64,000 bases of DNA from Pseudonocardia kujensis. GTDB lineage: Bacteria > Actinomycetota > Actinomycetes > Mycobacteriales > Pseudonocardiaceae. The position numbers and the translations under genes are program-made. The notes beneath the pieces were generated by a model. The model was given only the letters and a program-made list of their open reading frames with translations, made no database searches and was not told the DNA's origin. Shown one piece after another: positions 27,431-35,996 of this stretch (positions are counted from its first letter, which is position 1; each line of letters opens with the position of its first letter). The stretch covers positions 62,001-126,000 of the forward strand of contig NZ_JAJSOK010000012.1 in assembly GCF_021283305.1 (NCBI RefSeq), read 5' to 3'.

Positions 27431-28108
27431 ATGACGGACTTCCAGCGCGCCCGAACGCCTGAGCAGCGGCAAGTGAGGCGCTCGACGATCCTGGCAACCG
27501 CTCGCGAGATGTTGAGCGAGATGGGCGTATCGGAGCTCTCGTTCAACAGGCTGAGCGAGCGGGCCGGCCTGGCGAAGTCGAACATCCTTCGCTACTTCGA
27601 CTCACGCGAAGCGATCCTCCTCGAACTGCTCGACGATGAGCAAAAGGCCTGGCTCGCAGACCTTGGTCCTGTCTTGGCTCAGCGGACAGAACCAAACGCG
27701 CCCGTACGAGAACGCGTCGCAGCGCTAGCCGAATCTGTCGCCGAGTCCTTGACCGCCAGGCCCCTGCTGAACGAGCTTGTCAGCGCCCAAGCCAGTGTGC
27801 TCGAGCACAACGTGTCGCCGGACGGGGCCGCGCGCTACAAACGAGCGGCGCTCGACAACGTCCGGACCTTCGCGACCCTCATCGGTCGCTCGCTACCGGA
27901 ACTCCCCGAGTCGGGAGCTGTCGAAGTGGCCGGCGCCCTCGTCATGCTGGCCTCCTCGGCATGGACATATTCGCAACCGTCGGCGGCCATGCGTGCCGCA
28001 TACGAGGCAGATCCGGACCTCGCCGCACACTGCATCGTGTTCCGCGACGCGATTGAGCACCTCGCAACGCTACTCATCTCCGGCGCGCTGGCGTCCAGAA
28101 CGCGGTAG
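27431..28108 (+). CDS. TetR/AcrR-family repressor
   Basis: A 225-residue one-component regulator. The N-terminal helix-turn-helix is VSELSFNRLSERAGLAKSNILRYFDSREAILLELL (about residues 34-68), and the C-terminal ligand-binding domain is all-helical (MLASSAWTYSQPSAAMRAAY). It is a clear paralog of the TetR at 41936-42601: shared AKSN-LRYFDSREAILLELL, VSAQASVLEHNVSP vs LSAQAGVLERNVSP, and PSAAM-AAYE/TAYE. Both are divergent from SDR genes and share an operator, so they may cross-regulate. ATG 27431 follows TATCGGAGG. Confidence 0.9.
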   Translation: MTDFQRARTPEQRQVRRSTILATAREMLSEMGVSELSFNRLSERAGLAKSNILRYFDSREAILLELLDDEQKAWLADLGPVLAQRTEPNAPVRERVAALAESVAESLTARPLLNELVSAQASVLEHNVSPDGAARYKRAALDNVRTFATLIGRSLPELPESGAVEVAGALVMLASSAWTYSQPSAAMRAAYEADPDLAAHCIVFRDAIEHLATLLISGALASRTR

Positions 28109-28149
28109 GACACCGCAGTGGGCGTCCCTGACTGTGAGCTCGTTTCAGA

Positions 28150-28930
28150 ATGATCTCTGTCTGCCGCAGACCGCTGACGGACTCGGCCAGGCTGCAGTCG
28201 TGGTCGAGGATCTTGTTCCGGACTCGTTGTGAGGCCGGGGTCGCGCCGCTGCTGCCCGCGCGGGCGTCGGGGCGGCGCCGGTTTCCCGGGCGGCTGCCGG
28301 TGGGCGGCAGGGTCGCGCTGGCCGGGATCGTCTACGTGCTGCGGACCGGGAGCACCTGGAGCCACTTGCCGGCTGCGATGCTCGGCTGTTCCGGGGTCAC
28401 CTGCTGGCGTCGGGTACGGGACTGGACCGAGGCCGGGGTGCGGACGGCTCTGCACGAGCTGCTGCTCGCCGGGCTGCTCGACCTGGACCGGATGGCGATC
28501 GATGCCTCGCACGTGCACGCGGTCAAAGGGGGAACCACGTCGGGCCGTCCCCGGACAATCGCGGCCACCCCGGTTCCAAGCGCCACTGATCGTCGACGGG
28601 TACGGCCTCCCCCTCGCCGTCACGCTGACCGGCGGCAACCGCCAGGACGTCACTCAACTGCTGCCCCTGCTCGACGCAATCCCTCCGATCCGGGGCGCAC
28701 GCAGGGCGCCCCCGGCGCAAGCCTCGAGTGCTCGGCGCCAACCGCGGCTACGACTTCGACAAGTACCGCGGGTTGCTGCGCGAGCGAGATCATCCCGCGG
28801 ATGGCGCGGCGTGGGGCCGCGCACGGCTCCGGACCAGGCAAGGTCCGCCGGGGCCGTCGAGTGGAGCGTCCCGGCTTCTGTGGAGGCGGGTTCTCCCGAG
28901 AATGGTCTTCTTGGGCTGGGTGGCGAGCGT
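28150..28930 (+). pseudogene. IS5-family transposase remnant
   Basis: DDE transposase text split over three frames: LPVGGRVALAGIVYVLRTGS and LLDLDRMAIDASHVHAVKGG in the first, PLIVDGYGLPLAVTLTGGNR in the second, RVLGANRGYDFDKYRGLLRE in the third, then MARRGAAHGSGPGKVR. The order is that of IS5-type transposases, with the first Asp in MAIDASHVHA. The C-terminal end with the last catalytic residue is missing and replaced by fragments of another element. Frameshifts lie near 28535 and 28710. Confidence 0.75.
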
Positions 28931-28931
28931 G

Positions 28932-29234
28932 CTAGTTCTGCTCGTACTCGATGGCGAAGGGCTCTGCGCTCGCACCGCGCACCAGCACCGGCCCGGTCAC
29001 GCCGGCGCGGCGGGCTGTGGCGAGGGTGTCGGCGAGCAGCTTCACCGCGCTACGCACCGAGTTCATCGCGCCCTTGCACAGTCGGGTCCCGGCGATCAGC
29101 GGTGCCGAGCGCGGCGTGGACATGGTCGCCAGGAGCGCGTTGAGCCCGTTCACGTCGGTATAGCCGCGCCCGACGCCTTGCTCGGTGTAGCCCGAGGTTT
29201 GGCGCACGGTGTCGTCGAGATCGACGAACGCCAC
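28932..29234 (-). pseudogene. IS1380-family transposase fragment
   Basis: A piece of about 100 residues of an IS1380-type transposase: FVDLDDTVRQTSGYTEQGVG, RGYTDVNGLNALLATMSTP, then KGAMNSVRSAVKLLADTLATARRAGVTG. This corresponds to the part around the first catalytic Asp. Both ends of the gene are missing, and it abuts the IS5 remnant on the opposite strand, so one insertion probably truncated the other. No inverted repeats were found. Confidence 0.65.
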
Positions 29235-29370
29235 CTGGGGCGCCGCCCAGGACGAGCGTGGTCGTGGCGAGGCGGCAGGACCCTCAGCAAATCCTGTCGC
29301 CTCAGATCAGAAGGGCATTCGTGACGCTACGGCCCACCCTCTCCAGCAGCTTCTAGCGATGGATTCAGGC

Positions 29371-30177
29371 TTAGACCTCGTCCCAGAGCGCGGTCGGCAG
29401 GTTCAGGCCCTGCAGGTCGGTTTTGCTCAGCTTCGCGGCGGGCTCGTAGCCCAGGAACGTGACGACGGCCTGGAGCTGGCGGGTGTGCTGGACGATCGAG
29501 TAGGCGTTGCTCTCGATGATCTGCGACAGCGGCACGGTGCCGTAGTAGATCTCGACCGGTCGGCTCGCATCCTCGCCGCTTGCGAGCCAGGCGTTGGCGC
29601 GGGCTCTGAGATCGCGGCAGCGCTCGGCCACGTCCTCCGGGGTGCGGTTCGGCTCGGGGATGTCCTCGGTCCCGGACTGGTAGCCGGCCTGCGCGTAGTC
29701 CTCGACGACCGCCCAGCTCTCACCCGGGTTCTCGCAGACCAGCACGAGCCGGCGCAGGTGGCCGATGACGTGGTTGGCGAGGCCGCCGTAGGTGCGCAGC
29801 GGGCGACCGGGCAGGCCGTCCTCGGCGCGCTCCTTCGGGACCTGGAAGCCCAGCTCGACCGCTTTAGTGGCAACCGAGGTGGCCCGCTCCACGAGCTGGG
29901 CGACCGTGAGGGCCTGCCGGTGGGTCTTGATGCCGAGGATCTCGTCGACCATGGCGAGGTCCATGCCGAAGACGTACCGGTCACCCCGGGTGAGCACCGG
30001 TAGCCCCTTTGCCCCGAGCTTCTCCAGCACCTCGAAGCCCGCAGGGTCTGCCGCGACGTTCACCGGGGTGAATGCAAAGCCATGCTTGCTCACGTACTCC
30101 TTGAGCCGGACGCAGTTGGAGCATCCGGGCTTCCAGTAGACGCGGATCTCCTCGTCCTGCACCGCGGTGCTGATCAT
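29371..30177 (-). CDS. Glutaredoxin-DinB fusion protein
   Basis: A 268-residue two-domain protein. Residues about 1-85 are a glutaredoxin/thioredoxin-like domain with a CxxC motif in WKPGCSNCVRLKEY and the cis-proline region GLPVLTRGDRY. The rest is a four-helix DinB-like domain with candidate metal-binding histidines in GLANHVIGHLRRL and SIVQHTRQLQAVV. DinB-like proteins include mycothiol- and bacillithiol-dependent transferases and isomerases, so a mycothiol-linked redox or transferase role is plausible but inferred. It has its own AT-rich promoter region (AACTATAGTTATGATTATAA at 30241-30260). The neighbours on both sides are transposase and reductase debris. Confidence 0.75.
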   Translation of the reverse strand: MISTAVQDEEIRVYWKPGCSNCVRLKEYVSKHGFAFTPVNVAADPAGFEVLEKLGAKGLPVLTRGDRYVFGMDLAMVDEILGIKTHRQALTVAQLVERATSVATKAVELGFQVPKERAEDGLPGRPLRTYGGLANHVIGHLRRLVLVCENPGESWAVVEDYAQAGYQSGTEDIPEPNRTPEDVAERCRDLRARANAWLASGEDASRPVEIYYGTVPLSQIIESNAYSIVQHTRQLQAVVTFLGYEPAAKLSKTDLQGLNLPTALWDEV

Positions 30178-30499
30178 CCGGCGACTCCCTCTGTCGATCA
30201 GGCGGATCAGTCGGGTCGGCGGCGCCCGGGCGGCCGCGCAAACTATAGTTATGATTATAAGGCAGCGATACCTTCGGTCAAGGGTCGAACGCCCCGCCAG
30301 AGACTGCTATCCTTCGGAGCTTCGCTGCTGATCCGCCTGCTCCTTTCACGAATATGATCAGATTATCGTGTGGCTCGGTAGGGGTGCTCTACCGACGACG
30401 AGGCGCGGAATGACGGTCACCGGCCCACCGAGCCCATCATGGGGCCGGAGCGGATGCGAGGGCGGGCCGAGCGGTTCGGGGGCGGCCCTGCGAGGCGAG
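30178..30499. other. Intergenic region with an AT-rich promoter-like block
   Basis: AACTATAGTT (30241-30250) is a 10-bp palindrome followed by ATGATTATAA. This is strongly AT-rich against the local background and about 65 bp upstream of the glutaredoxin-DinB start, so it is the probable promoter or operator of that gene. The rest of the stretch has no supportable gene. Confidence 0.4.
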
Positions 30500-30960
30500 G
30501 GTGTCACCGCTGACGGGGCGGTCAAGAGGTCTTGGCCGGCTGTACCGACAAGGCAGGTGCCGTCATCCTGGCGATGGGGTCCACGGCGCGCGATCTCGCC
30601 GTGCCGGGGGAGCGGAGCTTCTGGGTCGCGGGGTCTCCGCCTGCACGCCACCTGCGACGGGTCCTTCTTCTAGGACCAGGACATAGCGATGGTCGACGGC
30701 GGGGGACATCGCGATTGAGGAGACGCTGTTCCTGACCCGGTTCGGGCGAACGGTGACGATCGTGCGCGGCCCGAGGAGTTCCGGCCTCGCGGATCATCCT
30801 GAGGAGGGCGAAGGCCGAGTCGAGGATCGTATGTTGCTGAAGTCGACGTCTTCGAGGTACTCGGGGACGACTCCGCGGACGGGCTGCGGGTGTGGGACGT
30901 GTGGTCCGGCGAGGAGCGGCCCTCGACGTCAGCAGCGTGTCCGTGGCTTCTCCTTGTTCT
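30500..30960 (+). pseudogene. Thioredoxin reductase fragment
   Basis: The middle part of a thioredoxin-disulfide reductase, in at least three frames. Visible pieces are AGAVILAMGSTARDLAVPGE, then GRGVSACTP followed by CDGSFF (degraded from the redox motif SxCATCDG), then DQDIAMVDGGDIAIEETLFL, LTRFGRTVTIVRRPEEFRAS and RVWDV. The N-terminal FAD domain and the C-terminus are missing, and the first redox cysteine region is altered. Non-functional. Confidence 0.75.
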
Positions 30961-31152
30961 GCGGGTCTCACTTGATGTCGTCGTCCTGGCCGCCGCCGAT
31001 CTCGCTCCACGCTGCGGGAACAGAATTTTCGTCAAAACCCTGGTTTCGATAGTCAGCTTTCTTTAGGGTGACCGCGGGCGTGTGGAGGGCCGACGGGGGC
31101 GTTCCGAGATCCGCATGGCCCCCAGGACGGTATCTCGATGAGGAGAACACCA

Positions 31153-32307
31153 GTGAGACTCAAGCCGATGCGGTGGAGCGGACGGCTGGCCGTCGGTCTC
31201 GCCGCGAGCTCAGCGCTGCTGTTGTCGGCGTGCGGCGGTTCGGGCGACTCGTTGGCCCCCGCGATGTCGCCCGAACAGACCCAGGCCTGCATGGCCAAGG
31301 CCGCCGCCGGCCTGGCGGACTACGAGAAGTTCCCGACTACGCTGCCCGCCTCGCCACCCGCCCGGTACACCACGCTCAACCAGCGCCCACCAGCGGGCAA
31401 GCGCATCATCATGGTCCGGCAGAACTTCCCGGCGACCGCCAACGCCTTCGCTGGGGTCCAGGAGGCCGCGGCCTCGCTCGGGTGGACCGCCGAGGCCATC
31501 GTCTACGACACCACGGTTCCCGACTTCGTCGCCAAGATGGACCAGGCGATCGCGAGCAAGCCGGACTTCATCATGGAGACCGGCCTGCCCGTGGGTTCGT
31601 TCCAGAAGCAGGTCGACGCGGCCAAGGCCGCTGGCATCACGGTGCTGACGGCGTCGACGTCCGACGCCCCGGTGTCGGTCCCGGGTTACGGCGGTTCCGC
31701 CGACGGTGCCGACACAGCCAAGTTGATCGGGCGTGTCCAGGCGTTCAAGGCGATGCAGGACTCCCACTGCACCGGGAACACAGCCGTGTTCAGCATGGAC
31801 TACCCGGTGCTGAAGCTCTGCGAGGACGCCTACGTCTCGACTGTGGCCGACCTGTGCCCCACCTGCCGGGTGGACGTGCAGAAGTTGCAGGCCAAGGACC
31901 TGGGGACGCCCGCGGCGACCGCGCAGATGGTGTCGAAGCTGCAGAGCGACCCGTCGGTCGGCTACGCCTACACGATCATCGGCTCAGGCCTGGCCCAGGC
32001 ACTCAAGCCCGCCGGCCTCGAGAACGTGAAGATCTTCGGCCAGGTGCCGAACGAGACCTCGATCGCCGACCTGCGCAAGGGGACCAACGCCTGGTGGATC
32101 AACCAGTCCTCGACGATCGAGGGCTACGACCTCGTCGACATGGCGGCGCGGATCACCGTGACCGGTCAGCTGCAGAGCGACCCGGGTGGATTCCCGCTCG
32201 CGCTGCTCACCCCGCAAAACGTACCGGCGGGCCAAGGTTCCCCGGTCGTCTCGGCCAACATCCTGGACCTGTACAAGGCGACCTGGAAGGTTGGCTCGTC
32301 GAGCTGA
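31153..32307 (+). CDS. Ribose-type ABC transporter substrate-binding lipoprotein
   Basis: A periplasmic-binding-protein-like lipoprotein of 384 residues. The signal peptide ends in a lipobox (ALLLSACGG, Cys at about residue 27), and the body has the type I fold of sugar-binding proteins (KRIIMVRQNFPATANAFAGV, EGYDLVDMAARITVTGQL). GTG 31153 is chosen because AGGAG lies 8 bp upstream; ATG 31138 is in frame but poorly placed. It is first in an operon with the ATPase and permease downstream. It is paralogous to the orphan binding protein at 50571 (shared TTLPASPPARY, DYP-LK, SLT/STIEGY). Given the cluster, the ligand need not be a sugar. Confidence 0.88.
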   Translation: MRLKPMRWSGRLAVGLAASSALLLSACGGSGDSLAPAMSPEQTQACMAKAAAGLADYEKFPTTLPASPPARYTTLNQRPPAGKRIIMVRQNFPATANAFAGVQEAAASLGWTAEAIVYDTTVPDFVAKMDQAIASKPDFIMETGLPVGSFQKQVDAAKAAGITVLTASTSDAPVSVPGYGGSADGADTAKLIGRVQAFKAMQDSHCTGNTAVFSMDYPVLKLCEDAYVSTVADLCPTCRVDVQKLQAKDLGTPAATAQMVSKLQSDPSVGYAYTIIGSGLAQALKPAGLENVKIFGQVPNETSIADLRKGTNAWWINQSSTIEGYDLVDMAARITVTGQLQSDPGGFPLALLTPQNVPAGQGSPVVSANILDLYKATWKVGSSS

Positions 32308-32434
32308 CTCATGCCCGGAACCGGTCCTTCCGCGCACGCCGGGTTCTGGGCCGGAGTCACGTGCCCTCTCGTCGACCAGCGGGGCCCCCCATACCCTCCT
32401 CCGATCCCGAGGTGTCTCATGACCTCTGACCCCT

Positions 32435-34132
32435 ATGTCCACGTCTAACCGCATGCTGACCGAGGGCGTCCTTGCTGGTCCCCGCCACGCTGCCGACGAG
32501 CCCGCTGTGCCCGCGGGCGCTCCGGTGCTCGAGATCCGGAACCTGTCGAAGACCTTCCCCGGTGTTCGGGCCCTGCTCGACGCGAGCGTGACGATCGCGG
32601 CGGGGGAGATCCACTCCCTCGTCGGGCAGAACGGATCGGGCAAGTCGACGCTGATCAAGGTCCTCGCGGGGGTGTACGAGCCGGACGCCGGCGCGACCGC
32701 ATCGGTGCGCGGCGAGGCGCTGGCCCTCGGAGACGGAAAGGCTGCCCACGACCTGGGCATTCGTTTCGTGCACCAGGACCTCGGCCTGATCGACAATCTG
32801 ACCGCAGTGGACAACATCGCGCTCGGCTTCGGCTACGACACCGCTGCGGGCGGCCGGATACGGTGGCGGGCCCAGCGTGAGCGAGCAGCCCTGGCACTGA
32901 GCCTCGTGGTGGACGACTTCCCGCTGGACCGCCCGGCGGGCACGCTGACGGTCTTCCAGCGGACCGCGCTGGCGATCGCCCGGGCCCTGCAGGACTTCGG
33001 CGAGAATGGCTCGCTCCTGGTGCTGGACGAGCCGACGGCGACGATGCCGCGGGACCAGGTGGAGCACCTGTTCACACTCCTGCGGCGGATTCGCGAGCGG
33101 GGGACCCCAGTACTGCTGGTGACCCACCACATGGAGGAGGTCTTCGCGGTCTCGGACCGGGTGACCGTGCTGCGGGACGGATCGATCGTCTCCGTCGAGC
33201 AGACCGCTGATCTGGACACGCCGCGGCTGGTCTCGCTGATGACCGGCGGCGTGCACCGCAAGCTCGAGCGCGGGGCGGGTCCCGACCTCGAGCAGGTCGC
33301 GCTGTCCGTGCGCGGGCTGACCGGTGACACGCTCAAGGGCCTCGACCTGGACGTACACCGCGGCGAGATCGTCGGGGTCGCCGGCCTGGGTGGCTCAGGC
33401 CGCGAGGAGATCTGTGCGCTGCTCTTCGGAGCGGAGAAGCGCACCGGCGGCGAGATCGCGGTCGACGGCAAGACCCTGCCTCCGAACGACCCTGGGGAGG
33501 CCGTGACACGGCGGATCGGCATGGTCCCCGCCCACCGCCACACCCAGGGGCTGATCCTGAGCGAGTCGGTCCGGCGGAACATGACGCTGGCGACGCTCAC
33601 GGACTTCGTGAAGGGCGGCCGGGTCCAGCGCAAGCGCGAGGCGGCTGCCGTCGCCGAGCACATCACGGCCTTCGGTGTGAAGACTGCGTCGGCCGAGGTG
33701 CCGGTGAACACGCTCTCCGGCGGCAACCAGCAGAAGGTCGTGCTGGCCAAGTGGCTGCGGCTGAAGCCCACGGTCCTGCTGCTCGACGAGCCCACCCAGG
33801 GGGTCGACATCGCCGCCCAGGCGGACCTGCACCAACTGATCTTCGAGGCGGCCGCCGCCGGCACCGCGGTGCTGGTCTGCAGCTCCGACGAGATGGAGCT
33901 GGCCCGGATCTCCGACCGGGTCCTCGTGGTGCGGGACGGCACCGTGCACGCGGAGCTCGACTCGGGGCGGGCGACTCCGCACAACATCTTCGCCGCCACG
34001 CTGGGCACCGCCCCGGACGACGGTGCGGCGGGCCACCTTGACGAGGACCTCGGCTCGGACGACCGGACCGCGGCGTCGCCCACCCTGTCCTCTTCCCCTG
34101 TTTCCTCCTCTGATCCTGTGGATGGTGAGTGA
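32435..34132 (+). CDS. Ribose-type ABC transporter ATPase (two nucleotide-binding domains)
   Basis: A 565-residue tandem ATPase of the RbsA/XylG type. Domain 1 has Walker A GQNGSGKSTLIK (about residues 68-79) and Walker B LLVLDEPTA, but its signature reads LTVFQRTALAIARAL instead of LSxGQ. Domain 2 has the degenerate P-loop usual for the family (GLGGSGREEICAL), an intact LSGGNQQKVVLAKWL and LLLDEPTQGVDI. The stop overlaps the start of the permease. The start ATG 32435 has a weak ribosome binding site and lies 127 bp after the binding protein. Confidence 0.92.
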   Translation: MSTSNRMLTEGVLAGPRHAADEPAVPAGAPVLEIRNLSKTFPGVRALLDASVTIAAGEIHSLVGQNGSGKSTLIKVLAGVYEPDAGATASVRGEALALGDGKAAHDLGIRFVHQDLGLIDNLTAVDNIALGFGYDTAAGGRIRWRAQRERAALALSLVVDDFPLDRPAGTLTVFQRTALAIARALQDFGENGSLLVLDEPTATMPRDQVEHLFTLLRRIRERGTPVLLVTHHMEEVFAVSDRVTVLRDGSIVSVEQTADLDTPRLVSLMTGGVHRKLERGAGPDLEQVALSVRGLTGDTLKGLDLDVHRGEIVGVAGLGGSGREEICALLFGAEKRTGGEIAVDGKTLPPNDPGEAVTRRIGMVPAHRHTQGLILSESVRRNMTLATLTDFVKGGRVQRKREAAAVAEHITAFGVKTASAEVPVNTLSGGNQQKVVLAKWLRLKPTVLLLDEPTQGVDIAAQADLHQLIFEAAAAGTAVLVCSSDEMELARISDRVLVVRDGTVHAELDSGRATPHNIFAATLGTAPDDGAAGHLDEDLGSDDRTAASPTLSSSPVSSSDPVDGE

Positions 34133-35172
34133 TGACGGCTCCGGCTACCACGGCTGCCCGGTCGAAGGGATCCGGACCGGCCTCGGGGGTCGCGGGCAAG
34201 GCTTCGGCCGGCTCGCGCATCCTCCAGAAGCTGGCGATCGACCGGTTCTCCGGCGTGTACATCATCGTGGTGCTGGTGGTGACGTTCTGTCTGTGGATCC
34301 CGCAGACCTTCGCCACGCAGGCCAACCTGCGGGTGCTGCTGGCCAGCCAGGCAATCACCGGAATCATCGCGCTCGCCGCGACGGTGTGTCTGATCTCCGG
34401 AGTGTTCGACCTGTCCATCGGCGCGACGATGTCGTTGTCGATCTCTATGGTCGGTGTCCTGCAGGCGACCGGCGGGGTGAACCCGATCGTCGCAGTGTTG
34501 ATCTCGCTGGCGGCGGGGGCGGCGGTCGGCTGCATCAACGCCCTGGTCGTGACGAGATTCAACATCGATCCCGTCATCGGCACACTCGCCATGTCGGCGG
34601 TGTTGGCGGCGGTCTCCTGGTGGGTGGCCAACGGCGAGACCGTCCTCTATGGCCTGTCGCCCACCTTCGTGTCGTTCGGTGACATCGTCCTCGGCGTCCC
34701 GGCGCCGATCATCTACCTGGCCGTCATCGCCGTGATCGCCTGGTACGTCCTCGAGCACACCCCGGCGGGCCGGTACCTCTACGCGGCGGGGGCCAACCCG
34801 GTCGCGGCGCGGCTGAGCGGCGTCAACGTCACCAAGCTGACCTGGGGTGCGCTCATCTCCTCTGGCGTGCTCGCCTCGGCGGCCGGCGTCGCACTGACCC
34901 TGCAGCTGGGCACCGCCCCGTTCGCCGGCGGCGTGTCCTACCTGCTGCCGGCCTATGCCGCGGCGTTCCTGGGCTCGACCCAGATCGAGCCGGGTCGGTT
35001 CAACGTGGCGGGCACCGTCGTGTCGATGTTCATCGTTGCCGTCGCCGTGCGCGGCCTGCAGTTGCGGCTGCCGGACGCGCCGTGGATCGCCGACCTGGTC
35101 CAGGGCGTCATCCTGCTGCTGGCCGTCGGCTTCGCCGTCTGGGCTCGACGCCGGCGCATCGCCCGAGGTTGA
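34132..35172 (+). CDS. Ribose-type ABC transporter permease
   Basis: A 346-residue polytopic inner-membrane protein of the RbsC family. About ten hydrophobic segments are visible, for example YIIVVLVVTFCLWIP, GIIALAATVCLISGVFDLS and ILLLAVGFAVWA. The family loop EHTPAGRYLYAAGANPVAARLSG is fully conserved. ATG 34132 overlaps the ATPase stop (TGATG); GTG 34129 is a possible alternative. A strong hairpin terminates the operon 17 bp after the stop. Confidence 0.92.
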   Translation: MTAPATTAARSKGSGPASGVAGKASAGSRILQKLAIDRFSGVYIIVVLVVTFCLWIPQTFATQANLRVLLASQAITGIIALAATVCLISGVFDLSIGATMSLSISMVGVLQATGGVNPIVAVLISLAAGAAVGCINALVVTRFNIDPVIGTLAMSAVLAAVSWWVANGETVLYGLSPTFVSFGDIVLGVPAPIIYLAVIAVIAWYVLEHTPAGRYLYAAGANPVAARLSGVNVTKLTWGALISSGVLASAAGVALTLQLGTAPFAGGVSYLLPAYAAAFLGSTQIEPGRFNVAGTVVSMFIVAVAVRGLQLRLPDAPWIADLVQGVILLLAVGFAVWARRRRIARG

Positions 35173-35188
35173 CCCCGCTCCCCGGCCA

Positions 35189-35225
35189 CCACCGCCCGGC
35201 CCTGTACGACGGGGCCGGGCGGTGG
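35189..35225 (+). terminator. Terminator of the ABC importer operon
   Basis: A perfect 14-bp stem (CCACCGCCCGGCCC / GGGCCGGGCGGTGG) with a 9-base loop, 17 bp after the permease stop. Confidence 0.78.
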
Positions 35226-35452
35226 CGTGTCCGCAGTCAGCTTTGCTCGGCGAGGGCCAGCAGTACCGCGACGAGGATTTCGAGCCTTCTGGGGATGCTC
35301 GTGCCGCGGAGGATGGGCGTCGCCGCCTTCCGGGGTGCAGCCAGGTCGTGGCGACAGCCTCCCCGTGTAGCGGGGCGGATCGCCTTCAGGTAGCCCTAAA
35401 CGATGGTTAGTATGTGCATTGGTGATTCGATGAGGAGAAGGGTCGTCACGCC
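35226..35452 (+). promoter_or_regulatory. Promoter region with GTTAGTATGTGCA block
   Basis: GTTAGTATGTGCA at 35406-35418 lies 35 bp before the VOC start and matches GTTAGTATGCGCA at 45429-45441, before the acyl-CoA dehydrogenase gene, with one difference. TAGTAT could be a -10 element. The genes behind the two copies belong to paralogous parts of the cluster. Confidence 0.4.
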
Positions 35453-35935
35453 ATGACCGCAGGGGACACCGCGCCACGCATCATTTGGCACGCCGGCTTC
35501 ATCGTCGACGACCTCGGCGCCGCCATGGACGAGCTGACCGCGGGCCTCGGTGTCGGCTGGGCGAACCCGCACAGCATCGCGGGCCAGAAGCTCCAGGGGC
35601 CGAAGGACCAGTCCTGGACCCTCGGCGGTCGGGTCGTGTTCTCCACCGACCTCCCGCTGGCCCTGGAGCTCATCGAGCCCACCCCGGGCACCCCGAACAC
35701 CAGGATCGGGGAGTCGGCCTTCCACCACCTCGGTTACTGGGACACCGACCTGATCGCCGAGGAGGAGCGGCTCGCCGACCTCGGCTACGGCTGCGTGATG
35801 GTCCGGGAGGACCCGGAGACCGCGCTGCGCCGCGTCATGGTCAACGAGGGTCCGTTCGGCATCCTGCTGGAGGCCACCAACGCGTTGACCTCCCGTCCGG
35901 GCCTGGAGGGCTTCTACCCCGAAGGACTCCGCTAG
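35453..35935 (+). CDS. VOC-fold protein, paralog of the one at 49424
   Basis: A 160-residue single VOC domain protein. It begins PRIIWHAGFIVDDLGAAMDELTAGL, with the first metal His in IWHAGF, then AFHHLGYWDTDL with the second metal His pair, and ends ILLEATNALTSRPGLEGFYP with the metal Glu. It is about two-thirds identical by eye to the protein at 49424-49906. Such stand-alone VOC proteins act as epimerases, isomerases or ring-cleavage enzymes. It lies in its own unit between two strong terminators. Confidence 0.82.
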   Translation: MTAGDTAPRIIWHAGFIVDDLGAAMDELTAGLGVGWANPHSIAGQKLQGPKDQSWTLGGRVVFSTDLPLALELIEPTPGTPNTRIGESAFHHLGYWDTDLIAEEERLADLGYGCVMVREDPETALRRVMVNEGPFGILLEATNALTSRPGLEGFYPEGLR

Positions 35936-35940
35936 AACGA

Positions 35941-35979
35941 CGGACGCCGCGTCGCACGGAAGGTGCGACGCGGCGTCCG
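35941..35979. terminator. Bidirectional terminator
   Basis: A perfect 17-bp stem (35941-35957 with 35963-35979, beginning CGGACGCCGCG) around a 5-base loop. It lies 6 bp behind the VOC stop and 17 bp behind the stop of the convergent binding-protein gene, so it serves both. Confidence 0.82.
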
Positions 35980-35996
35980 GGCTCGTGCGGGGCCGA

